A DNA stretch of 64,000 nucleotides from Rhynchopus sp. YZ270_cl-10. Its lineage: Eukaryota; Euglenozoa; Diplonemea; Diplonemida; Diplonemidae. The notes below the pieces were generated by a model. It saw only the letters and a program-made list of their open reading frames with translations. It was not told the origin of the DNA and did no database searches. Below, in pieces: positions 11,290 through 24,100 of the stretch. The position numbers and the translations under genes were made by a program. The stretch spans positions 682,001 through 746,000 of the forward strand of contig OZ037913.1 in the NCBI GenBank assembly GCA_964035575.1, in the 5' to 3' direction. Numbering within the stretch: position 1 is the stretch's first letter; each line of letters opens with the position of its first letter.

Positions 11290-11856
11290 ATGCCCAAGCC
11301 TAACACCACGGAGGCAGATGCAGGCAAAAAGGCGCCGCCTGCTGAACAACCTACACAACCTACACAACCCACACAACCTACGCCCGATCCATCACAACCT
11401 GGACCTACAGAGGCAGAACCCGAGACCCCTCCGGAAAGCGAGGATGCAGTGTACGAACGGAAGAAGCTGGATTTAAAGTTGATGCTTGGTAATGACATTA
11501 TTGGGCGTAGTGTGCATGATACGCGTCTGCCGAACGGAGAGTTCCCTGTTGCGTGCATGCGGAGCCTTGAGTATGACGGGCATGTCAGGAAGCGTACGGC
11601 CTTGCCGAGTTCTTCCCTCGACGGTGCATATGTAAACCACCGTATCGACCGTTTGCTGCGCCAGACAGACGTCCTGCGCCGTGATGTGCTCATGTCCTTC
11701 CCTCCTTCGCACGTTCCATACCCCATCCCCCCCGCCTACCCCCCAACAGAGCTCGGCATCTCCAGCAGCGAAGCCTCGCACTATGCAACAATGTGCGCCC
11801 GTCTCCCTGGGGCAGCCCCCGCCCCACCCTCCTTTGTACCACACTATTCTAGATAA
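11290..11856 (+). CDS. Unrecognised 188-residue protein
   Basis: I do not recognise this protein. It opens with a Pro/Thr/Gln-rich, probably disordered segment (residues about 15-55, with a tandem QPT motif). A more ordered part follows with charged and aromatic residues (YERKKLDLKLMLG, then LPNGEFPVACMRSLEYDG), and the end is Pro/Tyr-rich. No signal peptide or membrane segment is seen. The start is the first ATG after a CAG at 11264-11266, 23 nt upstream, matching the pattern at neighbouring genes. Codons are GC-rich like other host genes, and the stop TAA is followed by A-rich sequence. It lies between the retroelement array and the giant gene. It could be a small structural protein; that is a guess. 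Confidence 0.6.
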   Translation: MPKPNTTEADAGKKAPPAEQPTQPTQPTQPTPDPSQPGPTEAEPETPPESEDAVYERKKLDLKLMLGNDIIGRSVHDTRLPNGEFPVACMRSLEYDGHVRKRTALPSSSLDGAYVNHRIDRLLRQTDVLRRDVLMSFPPSHVPYPIPPAYPPTELGISSSEASHYATMCARLPGAAPAPPSFVPHYSR

Positions 11857-12155
11857 AAAAAAGAGGCATTTTTTTTCCCTTTTCACCCCCCCTCTTTGGT
11901 TCTGCTATGTGCGCCCTTCACAATCTCCACCCGATATTGTGCAGATTTCTCAGCGCTTTCCCCCCTCCAATTTCTTCAATCCACAGGACGCAAACACACA
12001 CAAAACCCCCTCCCCCTCCCTGCCCTTGGGTTTATTTTGATCTGCACCTTTTTCGCAGACTAACACCTCCAACCCCCTCCCTGTGTGTGGTTGCCTCCCC
12101 TACTACTTTGGCCTGATCCCTGCGCTTTTTTGACCTCTTTTTGGGTTTTTTCGCG
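11857..12155 (+). promoter_or_regulatory. Pyrimidine-rich intergenic region upstream of the giant gene
   Basis: About 300 bp of C/T-rich non-coding DNA. A T/C tract ending in CAG at 12056-12058 could be the 3' splice (trans-splice) site for the downstream gene; a further T-rich run immediately precedes the ATG at 12156. No TATA-like or other core promoter element is convincing. Confidence 0.4.
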
Positions 12156-15100
12156 ATGCAGTATGTGGGGCGATGCGCCGCTGTGCTGTTTGCAGTGAGT
12201 GCAGCAGCTGATATGGTGGACCCATGCGAACAGTACAGCGAGACAGCCTGCCCGCAGACAACTGGCTGTCTTTGGGGACAGGTATGGGAGATGACTGGGT
12301 GCAGCACCGACCCTTGCTACGGGAAGAACACCTACGACGAGTGCCTGCAGCAAAGCAAGGTGGTGACCGAGGGCGGCTGCACGAACATGCTGCAGGACAA
12401 CGAGGCCTGCATCGTCGATGTGTGCGCCTTCCACAGCACAACGTCCTTCTGTGAGCTCAAGAAGTGCATGCACCTCAACGAGCAGGCCTGCAACGCAGAC
12501 ACCGCGAACCACTGCGACTGGAAGTGGGAGGGCCTTCCTGCCAACACATCCGGTATGCGCCCAGGGGAGCTTCTCCCGCACTGCCAGGAGGATATGTGTG
12601 GGTCTGCGTCGGGAGAGGCCTCCTGCATTGGCTACCGTGGCTGCAAATGGGCGATGAACACATGTGTCGAGGACCAGTGCTCCATGCACATCGACGAGGC
12701 CACCTGCGGTGGTGCTGCACAGTGCGAATGGGCGTCAGAGATGAGCCCCCCCTGCTCCTCGGACTACTGCAGCCACATCTCAGGCAACGTGTCGCACCCC
12801 ATGGATGCGGTCTGCACGGATGACTCGAAGTGCATGTACGTAGAAGGTCTTTGCCTCAAGAAGGTGTGCGAAAAGAAGCACACAAGCACCCACGATCTCT
12901 GCCCCTGCAAGTCCGACGACGACTGCGCCTGGGACACAGAAAAGGTTGTCTGCACAGAAAAGAAGTACAAAGACTGCCCCGACATGGACATCGCCGTCCT
13001 CCTTGACGGGTCGGGTTCCATGCACCGTTCCTTCGGAAACCACCCCCACGGGTTCTACGGCCTGATCGGCATTCTGCGGGAGTGGGTTGAGGGTGTGCCG
13101 CTCTCGGGCGACAACCATCTGAAGAAGAAGAACGCATCGCCCAAGGGTATCCGTGTCACCTTCGTTCAGTTCTCGCTTGCGAACGTGCTGCCCGAGATGG
13201 ACCACTCGATCAACTGTGCCGTGGGTGAGTGCACGAACGGGTACCTCTCAGGTAACGAGAAGGAGCTGCAGGGTGAGCTGTCGTGGGCAGAGCAGCACTT
13301 CCAGGGCGGATGGACGTACCTGTGCACCGCGCTGAAGGACGCATCCGAGAACGCATTTGCGGAGAGCCCGAGCTGGAGGAAGAAGGTGCTTCTGATCATT
13401 GCTGACGGTGGGCTCACGGACTACGACGGTGACTCGTGCAAGCCCGACAGCTGTGGAAACATCGCCGCCATCGACAGGAAGTTCTTGCCTGCCTACACGG
13501 ACCGCCTCATCACAGCACAGTCACTGCTGAAGGACGAGGGTGTGACCATCTTTGGTATTGTGATGCGCCGCTTCAATGAGCACACCTTCGAGGACCGCAA
13601 CGCTGAGGAGAAGCTGAAGAAGCTCGTGACGTCCCCACAGGACGAGCACTTCCTCAACGTCCTGCTTGACGACATCCCGGATAAGGTGCTCCTCTCGCTG
13701 TGCGACCCCACCACGACCTTCGGGAAGAACCTTGCACACAAGGGTGCACTCTGTGGAGAGATGCCTGAGTCGGTGTGCCACCAGTCTCCGAAGTGCTTCT
13801 TCAGCGAGATCATGGTGAGCTGTGCGGAAGACACCGTGTGCTTCCCCATTTGCAACGACAACGAGTGCGTCGCCGCACCTGAGTGCAGGTGGAATGAGGC
13901 CGACGCGACGTGCCTGCGCAACCCCACCACACCCTCACCGCCGACACAGGAGCCGCTGCCCTACGACCCGACACCTGCACCACCGACATATGTTCCGACA
14001 CCGGCCCCCGTCATCGATGAGTGTGTTGAGCACGGGTACACCTGCACAGAGGTCGGCCAGGTGTGCGTCGACAAGAAGCAGACCGTGAACGGCACGTGGG
14101 TGTGTGAGTGCCAGCTCCCCTGGCAGGGAGAGGCTGTGGCAGAGGTCGCAGAGTGCCTAATGAATGAGTGCATCGTGATGGATAGCAACTGCACGAACGT
14201 CGGGCAGATGTGCAAGGACCCTGACTGGAAGGTGGTCGACAACTGGGAGTGTACATGCAAGCTTCCCCAAATTGGTGAGTCTGCAGTGATGGGGCCTGCC
14301 ACGTGCGCAGTGCCACCACCAACAGACTGCGACAAGGGCTGGAGAGTGTGCTCGGCAGGGAACCAGCACTGCGACTCTGGGCTGAACGAGACGGACGGAA
14401 ACTACACCTGTGAATGTCTTCCCCCGGCTACGGGGGAACCTGTTGAAAACGGTCTTGCAACCTGCTTCCTGGATGAGTGTCTTATGGACTGTCCCCACTG
14501 CGCTGGTGATGCGTGCAAGGACCAGACGTGCCTTGAGGGTATCAAGGACCCCTTGAACACCGAGGACTGGTCGTGTCTCTGCATTGCACCGAAGGTCGGC
14601 TCCAAGGTGGCGAAGAGGGCAACGTGTGTCGCCGACGAATGTACCGTGACGTGTCCGACATGTGCCGACGATGGGTCAGGGAGAGGGAACCTCTGTGCGG
14701 GCGCAGGGCAGACATGCAAGGAGCACTCGACGTCCAAAGACTACGACTGGGAGTGCATCTGCCCACCGCCGCTCATTGCCGACGGGTACTTCCGTGCAGA
14801 GGTGTCTCTGTGCAGAGTTGATGAGTGCGTTGAGAACGAGGAGGTGTGCACAAGGGCGCACCAGGTGTGCCACGACCCCACAGGCGCCACCGGTGACTGG
14901 AGATGTGAATGCCAGTACCCGTACGAAGGTGACGCACCCATGCAGGCTGCCAGGTGCTCCCTCGATGAGTGCAACACCGCAGCTGCAAAGGACGTGTGCA
15001 CCAAGGCAGGCCAGACGTGCCATGACCCCGACAAGGACACTCAAGGAAACTTCGAGTGTGTGTGCAAAGCGCCCAGCTCGGGCTACGCAGTTGCGCACCC

Positions 15101-18100
15101 TGCACCTGAGTGCCAGCTTGACGAATGTGTGGAGGAATGCAAGACGTGTGCGGATTCTGGTGAAGGAAACGTCTGCACGAAAAAGGACCAGACCTGCGAC
15201 GACCCGAACCCCCTCACAGCCTCTCTGGGCGACTGGCAGTGTGCATGCAAAGAGGGTCCCCAGAAGCAGACCGGCGAGGCAGTTCCCAAGTGCCACCCAG
15301 GATACGACGAGTGTGAGCAGCCCTCCTCTGCAGTCATCGAGTGTGTCCACGAACCCCGTTTCACTGATGCAGGGTGCCAGTGCCAGTGTGGTTGGGAGCT
15401 GCTGGCGAACGACTGTGGTTACCCTGGCTGCCCTGGTGCTCAGGGACCTGGCTCTGCTGGCGACCCGTGCACTACCGGGTGCTGCAACCCTGACCAGGAC
15501 ATCGCCGACTGGTGCTTCATCGCCGACAACGCGTACAACAGAGAGACACCTGGGTGCAACATCGTCACGGATGCGAAGTTTGGGTACTGCACTGGAAAGG
15601 GAACTCTCCCTGCCAACGGAGGCCCGAAGCTGCGCCCCTCGATCCCCACCGTCCCAGACAGCCAGAACAACAAGTGTACAGATGTGGTCCAGATGTGCCT
15701 CGACCCTGACATGTGGTCCCTTGAGGACTGGCAGTGCCAGTGTGTGTTCCCCAAGAGCGGTCCGTTGACGACGAAAGGCAAAGCGGATTGCGTGACGGAC
15801 GAGTGCAACGTGAAGGGTAGCACCTGCACGGCGAAGGAGCAGGACTGTGTCGACACGAACACGGCAGACAACTCACTTGACGACTGGGAGTGCCGCTGTG
15901 GAGCTGGAATCTCGCCCACAAATGCGACGAGGATGGCACCGACCTCGTGCCACCTTGACGAGTGCCTTGTCGCGTGCCCGACATGCGCCTTCAACGCCAC
16001 CAAGGGAAGCGACGTGTGCACAGACATCGACCAGGCGTGCAGCGACCCTAGCCCTATTGACACATCCCTCGGTGACTGGACCTGCACATGTGCGCCCCCA
16101 GCACAGGGGCAGACACGAGGCTCGCCTGCAACATGTGTTCTGAATGAGTGTGTCGAGAAGTGCGACACCTGCGCCGACAAGGGCACCGGCAACGTGTGCA
16201 CAGACGCAATGCAGCTCTGCGAGGACCCGAACACATCGCCCTTCGCAACTGCAGACTGGAGCTGCAAGTGCCACGCTCCCTCGAACACAAGCTCGCTGCT
16301 CTCTGCAGCACTCTGCATGGTCAACGAATGTGCCGAAGACCCCACAGCAATGCCAAAGTGCCCCGTCGACCAAAAATGTGTGGACAAGGACTTCCAGACC
16401 CAGGATGACTGGGTGTGTGAGTGCGTGCTGCCTGCACGTGGACAGGGTCTCCAGACCGCTGCAGTTTGTCTGATCAACGAGTGCGCCGCAACCGTGAACA
16501 GCGAAAAGTGTACTGATGCCGGGCAGGTGTGCGCTGACCCAAGCCAGACGACGGCCGATGACTGGGTGTGTGAGTGCATTGCGCCAGACACGGGTGACAA
16601 CGTCACGATGGCAGCTGCCAACTGTACTGTGGGAGAGGAGTGCGTGAACAACACGATTTGCTCGGACGTTGGCCAGCAGTGTGTCGACCCTACGTCTGCC
16701 GTTGGTGACTGGGAGTGCCTGTGCATTGCACCGAAGCACGGATCTGCCGTGGTGGGTGCACCTGCAACATGCGAGCTGGATGAATGTGTGGACATCTGCC
16801 CCTCCTGCCAGAAGCAGGCCCAGGCGAGTGTTGGTGAGTGTGAAAAGCTCAGCCAGATCTGCGAAGAACCCGACAAGCTGATCTCTTGGGACTGGAAATG
16901 CAAGTGTCAAGCGCCACTGAAGGGAGAGGCAGTTGGCGAGTTTGCCCCTTGCACCCTGAACGAGTGCGAGGAGGTGTGCGACACGTGCGAGATGGACGCC
17001 TGCAGTGACGCCACGCCCACAGGCCAGACATGCACCGACCCCGACCAGAGCGAGCAGTCCGTCGGGGACTGGCTGTGCTACTGCCCACCGCCGTCTGGAA
17101 CAGTCACCGCACACGCCCCCAACGCTGTGTGCCACCAGAACGAGTGCGCCACGAAAGGCACCATCTGTGCGAATGGCGGACAGATCTGTGCTGACAGGTC
17201 CCCCGCCGTGCATGACTGGGAGTGCCTGTGCACACCTCCTTCGGTGGGGTCCGCCCTTGCAGGAACAGTGTCGGACTGCGGAGTGAACGAGTGCACGGCG
17301 GTGTGCCCCACGTGTGCGGACACAGGCTCGGGCAACGTCTGCTCCCTCCAGGAGCAGGACTGCGAGGACCCAGACCTGTACACCGAGTCTACTTGGGTGT
17401 GCAAATGTTTCATCGGAGCGGGACAGATGGCCGGTGCAGCAGTTGCGGAGTGCCCTGTCGACGAGTGTGTGGACATCTGCGCCAGCTGTGCGACCACACC
17501 GCTTGGGAACATCTGTGAGATGAACATGCAGGCGTGCGAGGACCCTGTCAAGACTGAGTCGTCTCTCAACGACTGGAGATGTCTCTGCCAGGGCAATGGC
17601 GCAAATGGAACCTTTGCAGTGGCCACGGCTGCCGACTGCGATGTGGACGAATGCACGATGCCTGTCGACGGCAAGGTGGGAGGTGACATGTGCACCGACA
17701 AGGGCCACGTGTGCTTTGACCCGGACAAGGCAGAGCTGAACAACTTCGTGTGCTCGTGCCCGCCACCGCAGCAGGGAAGCCGCACAATGGCGATTGCGCC
17801 TTGCACACTTGACGAGTGCAAAGTGCACATCAACACCTGCAGAAACGTTGGACAGGCGTGCGTTGACCCTGACACAACCGTTGATGACAACTGGAGCTGC
17901 ATGTGTGTGGCACCGAAGGTTGGCCAGAACCTGATGGCTGCTGTTGTCGCGTGCGAGGAGGATGAGTGCTTGGAGAACGCTGTTGTCTGCGAGGCGGTCA
18001 CCCCATCCCAGCTGTGCGTCGACACGGACCGCTTCACAAACAACACTTGGGAGTGCCAGTGCAGAGAGCCCATGACAGGATCCAAGCCCATGGCCCAGGC

Positions 18101-21100
18101 AGTGTGCCACCTCAACGAGTGCACCGCTGACTGCGCCAGCTGCGAACAGGACGTCTGCTCGAAGCTTAGCCAGATCTGCAAGGACTTGGACACTTCCGCC
18201 ACCAGCCTTTATGACTGGACATGCAACTGCGAGCTTCCTGCCCAAGGCGTCGCCACTGCCAACGCAGCCCAGTGCCGCAGAGATGAGTGCGAGGAGCCCG
18301 TACCAAAAGCCACATGTGCAAACGCTGGACAGTCATGCTCCGACAACGGCGACCCCGACAGTCTGGGTGACTGGCGGTGTGAGTGTGCGCACCCAACAAA
18401 GGGTGCCGCCATCGGCGGTAGTGCAACGTGCACACACGACGAGTGCCAGGAGCACGGCCACGTCTGCACGGACAAGGGACAGACCTGCCATGACCAGGAC
18501 ACCTCGGTTGGAAGCGTGGGTGACTGGGAGTGCACCTGCACCCCGCCGGCACAGGAGAAGAAGACAGGTGCCCCTGCCGAGTGCACGTACGTGGGTGAGT
18601 GCACACTCCCCACCATCAACGACATCTGCATGACAGCTGGGCAGGCGTGCCAGGACCAGGATGAGACCGAGTCCGACGACTGGGAGTGCGTGTGTGTTGC
18701 ACCGAGCAGAGGCGTTCCCGCCCTTGGGGGTGTGGCCACCTGTGTGCTTGATGAGTGCCTTGAGGCTTGTGCAACCTGTGCTGGCAACACCTGCAAGGAC
18801 AAGGACCAGACCTGTGTGGACGTGAACAAGGACCCCGTGACAGGACTGAACTCATGGGAGTGCAAGTGCAAGACCCCCTACTCTGGCACCGGTGTCGCAA
18901 AGGCTGCTACCTGCGTGGTTAACGAGTGTGACATCGACGACTCTGTGTGCAAGGCCAATGGGCAGACATGCATCGACCCCGACAACACCGTGCTTGGGGA
19001 CTGGGAGTGCGCATGCAAGCCCCCTGCCACCGGTGTCGCGACAGGGCTTCCCGCGAAGTGCATTGTTGATGAGTGCGGAGACAACGAGCCCACCTGCGCC
19101 GCTGCCGGACAGCTCTGCCTGGACCCGAACAGGTCCCCCACGTCTCTGGGTGACTGGCAGTGCGAGTGCGTGCACCCGAAGGTTGGGGTGGCGAACTCTG
19201 GTGTTGCGTCGTGCGATCGTGACGAATGTGCGACATACGGCGGCATCTGCGTGAACAACAGGCAGAAGTGCCTCGACACCGACACTACGACGGACAACAC
19301 TTGGTACTGCTACTGCCCGGCGCCCTTCCAGGATGTCTTCAGCTTCGGTGGGCTTGCGGACTGCGAGGTCGATGAGTGCACAGAGTTCACACCGTACTCC
19401 GCGGTCAAGAGCGTTGGCGACATGAACGTCTGTGAGAAGGAGGGCCAGGGCTGCACCGACCCGCAGCAGGCCATTGAATCGTACGCTGATTGGATGTGCC
19501 TCTGCCAGAGCCCGTCCTCCACGTTTGCTGTCGCTGCCCCTGCGGCGTACTGCTCGCATGACGAGTGTGCAGACCCGCAGAACAACGCGACGTGCACAGA
19601 CGCGAACCAGGACTGCTTCGACCCCACACTCGACGCCGCGGGTGACTGGCTGTGTGTGTGCCGCCTGCCTGCTGTGGGCCAGGCGACTGCGTCGGTGGCC
19701 ACCTGCGAGGAGGATGAGTGCGCAACGAAGGGCGGCATCTGCTCGCCGGTGTCGCAGTTCTGCGAGGACTCCCAGAGAACGACGTACCACGACTGGTACT
19801 GCGTGTGCATCAACGACGCTACCAAGCGCGAGCTCATGCAGGAGGTCAGCTGCGAGCCGCCCACAGGTAGCGAGTGCCTCCTCCCCGAGAACGAGAAGGT
19901 CTGCACCGATGCAGGCCACGTCTGCGTCGATCCTGACCAGACACGCGACAACGACTGGCAGTGCGTCTGCACTCCCCCGTCTACAGGCGTCGCCGGCATC
20001 AGAGCCCCAGCAACCTGCTCCCTGGACGAGTGTGCCGACACCTGCCCCACCTGTGCAGGAACAGTGTGCTCGGACAGAGGACAGGAATGCAAGGAGCTGA
20101 GCACCAGCGCGAATGACAAGTCTGACTGGTCCTGCGTGTGTCCACCCCCTTCCACCGGATCCCAGCAGGGTGCAGCAGCTACGTGTGAGCTCAACGAGTG
20201 CACGGCGCTCTGCCCAACGTGTGCGGACAAGGGGACAGGCAACCCGTGTGAAGCGCTTGACCAAGAGTGCGTGGACCCGGACACCGATGCACGTGTGACG
20301 AACGACTGGCTGTGTCTGTGCAAGGAGCCTGCCTCGGGCAACCGCACTGGGCGGGCTGCAATCTGCATCATCGACGAGTGCGAACTGCACGGTGCGACGT
20401 GCCCACCCGGGCAGGCCTGCTTCGACACACTCACATCGGCCTCCTCTCTGGGTGACTGGGGCTGTGTCTGCGACCCGCCAGCAGTGGGGACCGGACACAC
20501 CTCCGCCGCACACTGTGCTCTCAACGAGTGCGACCTCACACCGAACGCAGAGACGTGCACCGACGCAGGGCAGAAGTGCCTTGACCCGATGCCGAAGCCG
20601 AGCAGCCTCAACGACTGGGAGTGCCACTGCACGCAGGGTAACTCCTTTGCGGTGGGTGCCTTTGCGCCTGTGTGCGACTTCAATGAGTGCGAGGGTGTGT
20701 GCCACAGTTGCGCGGACAAGGGTGCAGGCAACGTGTGCGAGGAGGCGAAGCAGACGTGTGAGGACCCTGTGAAGACGCTCTCTTCCATCAATGACTGGAT
20801 GTGTGTGTGCCCGGAGGGACAGACTGCCAACCTTGGCCCGGCTGCATGCAAGGTTGACGAATGCGCAACGAAGAGCGGCATCTGCATCGCTGTGAAGCAG
20901 ATCTGCAAGGACGTCGACCAGGTGCACTTCGACAACTGGGTCTGTGAGTGCATCCCCCCCCAGACAGGCGCCCCTGGCCTCACCGCGACTGCAGAGTGCT
21001 CCACAAACGAGTGCGAGCTCTACCAGCAGGTCTGCACGTTGGAGGGTCAGATCTGTGAGGATCCGAACCCCTTTGAGGACGGCGACTGGGTGTGCAAATG

Positions 21101-24100
21101 CCCGCAGGGGTCTCTCGGCGTTGGCAAGACCAGCCCGGCTACGTGCTCCACGGACGGCGAGTGCGTTGAGCAAGGACACATCTGCAAGCAGGTCGGACAG
21201 GCCTGCGTCGACCCTGACGTGCACACTGATGACGACTGGATGTGTGAGTGCGTGTCGCCTGCGACAGGTGCTGCCAAGGTCGCCCACCCAGCGACATGCA
21301 CCGTGAACGAGTGTGCGACCCAGTGTGACACCTGTGCGGACAAGGGACTCGGCAACGTGTGCGACACCGCTGGACAGACCTGCGTGGAGGGCTCTGTTGA
21401 CCCGATGTCCAGAGGCGACTGGGAGTGTGTGTGCCCTACCGGAAGCACGGGCTCCGCACTGGCGGCAGTGGCGACCTGTGAGATTGACGAGTGCCTCGTG
21501 GACAAGGAGAAGAACAAGAAGATCTGCGGCACCAAGTCCCAGGACTGTGTGGATACAGACCGGACCACGCCGGACAACTGGCAGTGCGTTTGCCTGGCGC
21601 CGGCACAGGGCAAGGCCACGAAAAAGAACGCTGTGTGCACTGTCGACGAGTGCCTGAAGGACGAAGTCAAAAACGTGTGCAAGTTTGCCGGACAGGAGTG
21701 CGAGGACATCAACCCAAATGCCCTGGATACATGGTACTGCGTGTGCCCGACCCAGAACAACAAGAGGAGGCTGGGACATGCAGCTGACTGCAGCCCCCCG
21801 CCTGGGTGGTGCGAGACGGACGGGCACATCTGTCAGGAGAACGGCCAGGGTTGTGTCAATGAGAGCTGCACGTGCCTCACCCCCGAAGTGGGTACAAGCG
21901 TCCTGAAGGGTGTGGCTGTGTGCACCCTGGACGAGTGCTCTGCTACATGCCCGACCTGCGCGAACACCGGCAACGGCAACGTGTGCACAGAGGCTGGCCA
22001 GTCGTGTGTCGAGGGGAGCAACGCTGTGCAGGACTGGTCCTGTGTGTGCGACGAAGGCTTCGGCATTGCTAACCTGGCTGTGGCGACGTGCACCCTGAAC
22101 GAGTGTGACGAGCACGGCTCCGTCTGCGAGGACGGCGGGCAGTCCTGCGTGGACCCCACCCCCTCGCCGTCTACGACAGGCGACTGGTTCTGCGAGTGCA
22201 CCTCTGCGGACGCAACGAAGAAGGTGGGTGGCCTGGCCTCTTGCCATGTCGACGAGTGCGCCACCTTCGGCATCGTCTGCGAGGACGGTACCCAGATGTG
22301 CCAGGACACCGACAAGACGACCCAGGGCAACTGGGAATGTCTGTGCCCGCCACCATCGAAGGGATCACACACCGCAGGGCTCGCCACATGCGAGCAGATA
22401 GGCGAATGCCAGTTTGAGCCCGCCCTGAGCACCTGCGCGCCACTGGGCCAGGTTTGCGTCGACCCGACGGACATGGCTGGTGACTGGCACTGTGCGTGTG
22501 TCTACCCCCAGACCCCTGGAGCGCCTACCATGCCTATGGGCATGGGCCGCGATGCATCTGCCCTGAGCTTCATTGGGGGCGGACCTGGTGGTTTTCCAGA
22601 TGGAATGGGCGGTGGCGACCCGACGTTCCCCGGGCCACCTAAGATTGCACCGTGCGTCTTGGACGAGTGCACAGCAGTGTGTGCGACGTGCTCACAGAAG
22701 CCCGGCATGGCGTCGGGTGCGTGCGTTGGTGCCCAGCAGGAGTGCGAAGACCCGATCCAAGACCCTGTGTCGGTGAACGACTGGATCTGCAAGTGCAAGC
22801 TGCCCGCAACAGGAAGCGCGAAGGGTGCTGCTGCGCAATGCGAAGTTGACGAGTGCGAGGAGAACGCATCTGTGTGTGAGGGTGCTCAGGTGGACGACTA
22901 CGGCTACCCTGCACAGAGATGCGTGGACCCTAGCCACTCGACCACAGGCGACTGGCAGTGTGTCTGTGACGAGCCCTACAGAGGAGCTGTTGGGCATGGC
23001 GAGCCTACCGTGTGTCTGTTTGACGAGTGCTCTGTGTCGTTCGGAGAGCAGCCAACCGGCAACACCATCTGTGCTGAGGAAGGCCAGGAGTGCCACGACG
23101 CCCAGCAGGGCATTACCCAGACAGAAAACTGGGTCTGCAAGTGCCCCAACAGCGACGTTGTGAGTGCGCTTGCGCCTGCCACATGCGAAACTGTGGGACT
23201 GTGCAGCCTCAACTCCTGCCCCGCTGGACAGTACTGCACCGACGACGGGACGCAGTGGTCTTGCGAGTGCGTCGAGCCTGCGTACGGGTTCATGACCGGT
23301 GGACCTGCCATCTGCGAGTACGACGAGTGCTGGGACTTCTTCGACGTCTGCCCCGAGGGACAGATGTGCTTCGACAACAATGCTTCCGTTGCGAGCAAAG
23401 GCGACTGGGGATGCAAATGCCAGGAGGGTGCAGGGCAGGCACTGGCGGGAGTCGCGGAGTGCACGATCGATGAGTGTGCCGAGGCAGCCAACAACGCAAG
23501 CTGTGCTGCACACCACCAGACCTGCGTTGACCCGGACACGTCTGCCAACTCCCTCGGGGATTGGGAGTGCAGGTGCGAAGCCCCGGCCTTCGGTAAGGGT
23601 GTTGCGGGACGTGCTTCCTGTACTTTGGACGAGTGCGTCGTGAACGGTGACACATGCACCTCTGTGGGGCAAACGTGCAAGGACACGAACATCTCCCTTT
23701 CAAGCGTGGGTGACTGGATGTGCGTCTGCCCTCTTGGGTCCACCAGCAACGGCATCACATACGCCGCACACGCCAACTGCACTCACGCGTCCCCTTGCGA
23801 CACGGAGGTGAACAAGAGAATGTGCACCGATGCTGGGCAGTCATGCGTGCCGTCGGGCTCTGGCTTCAAGTGCGCCTGTGTGGCACCCTCGACCGGTATG
23901 CCTGGAGTTGGTGTGCCTGCCGAGTGCAGCATTGATGAGTGCAACGACGTCTGCGCGACCTGTGCTCGCACGAACGCTGGTGCTGTGGGTGTTTGCAAGG
24001 AAGCGGGCCAGACATGCGTTGACCCGAACAAGCTCGCGTCGAGCCTTCAGGACTGGACCTGTGCTTGCAAGGCTCCGTCGACGCAAACAGCAATTGCAGC

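Noticed and set aside
15873-22247. Long minus-strand frames of up to about 1,130 codons opposite the giant gene
   Set aside because: Mirror of the repetitive cysteine-rich coding; no start context, domain or intron support.
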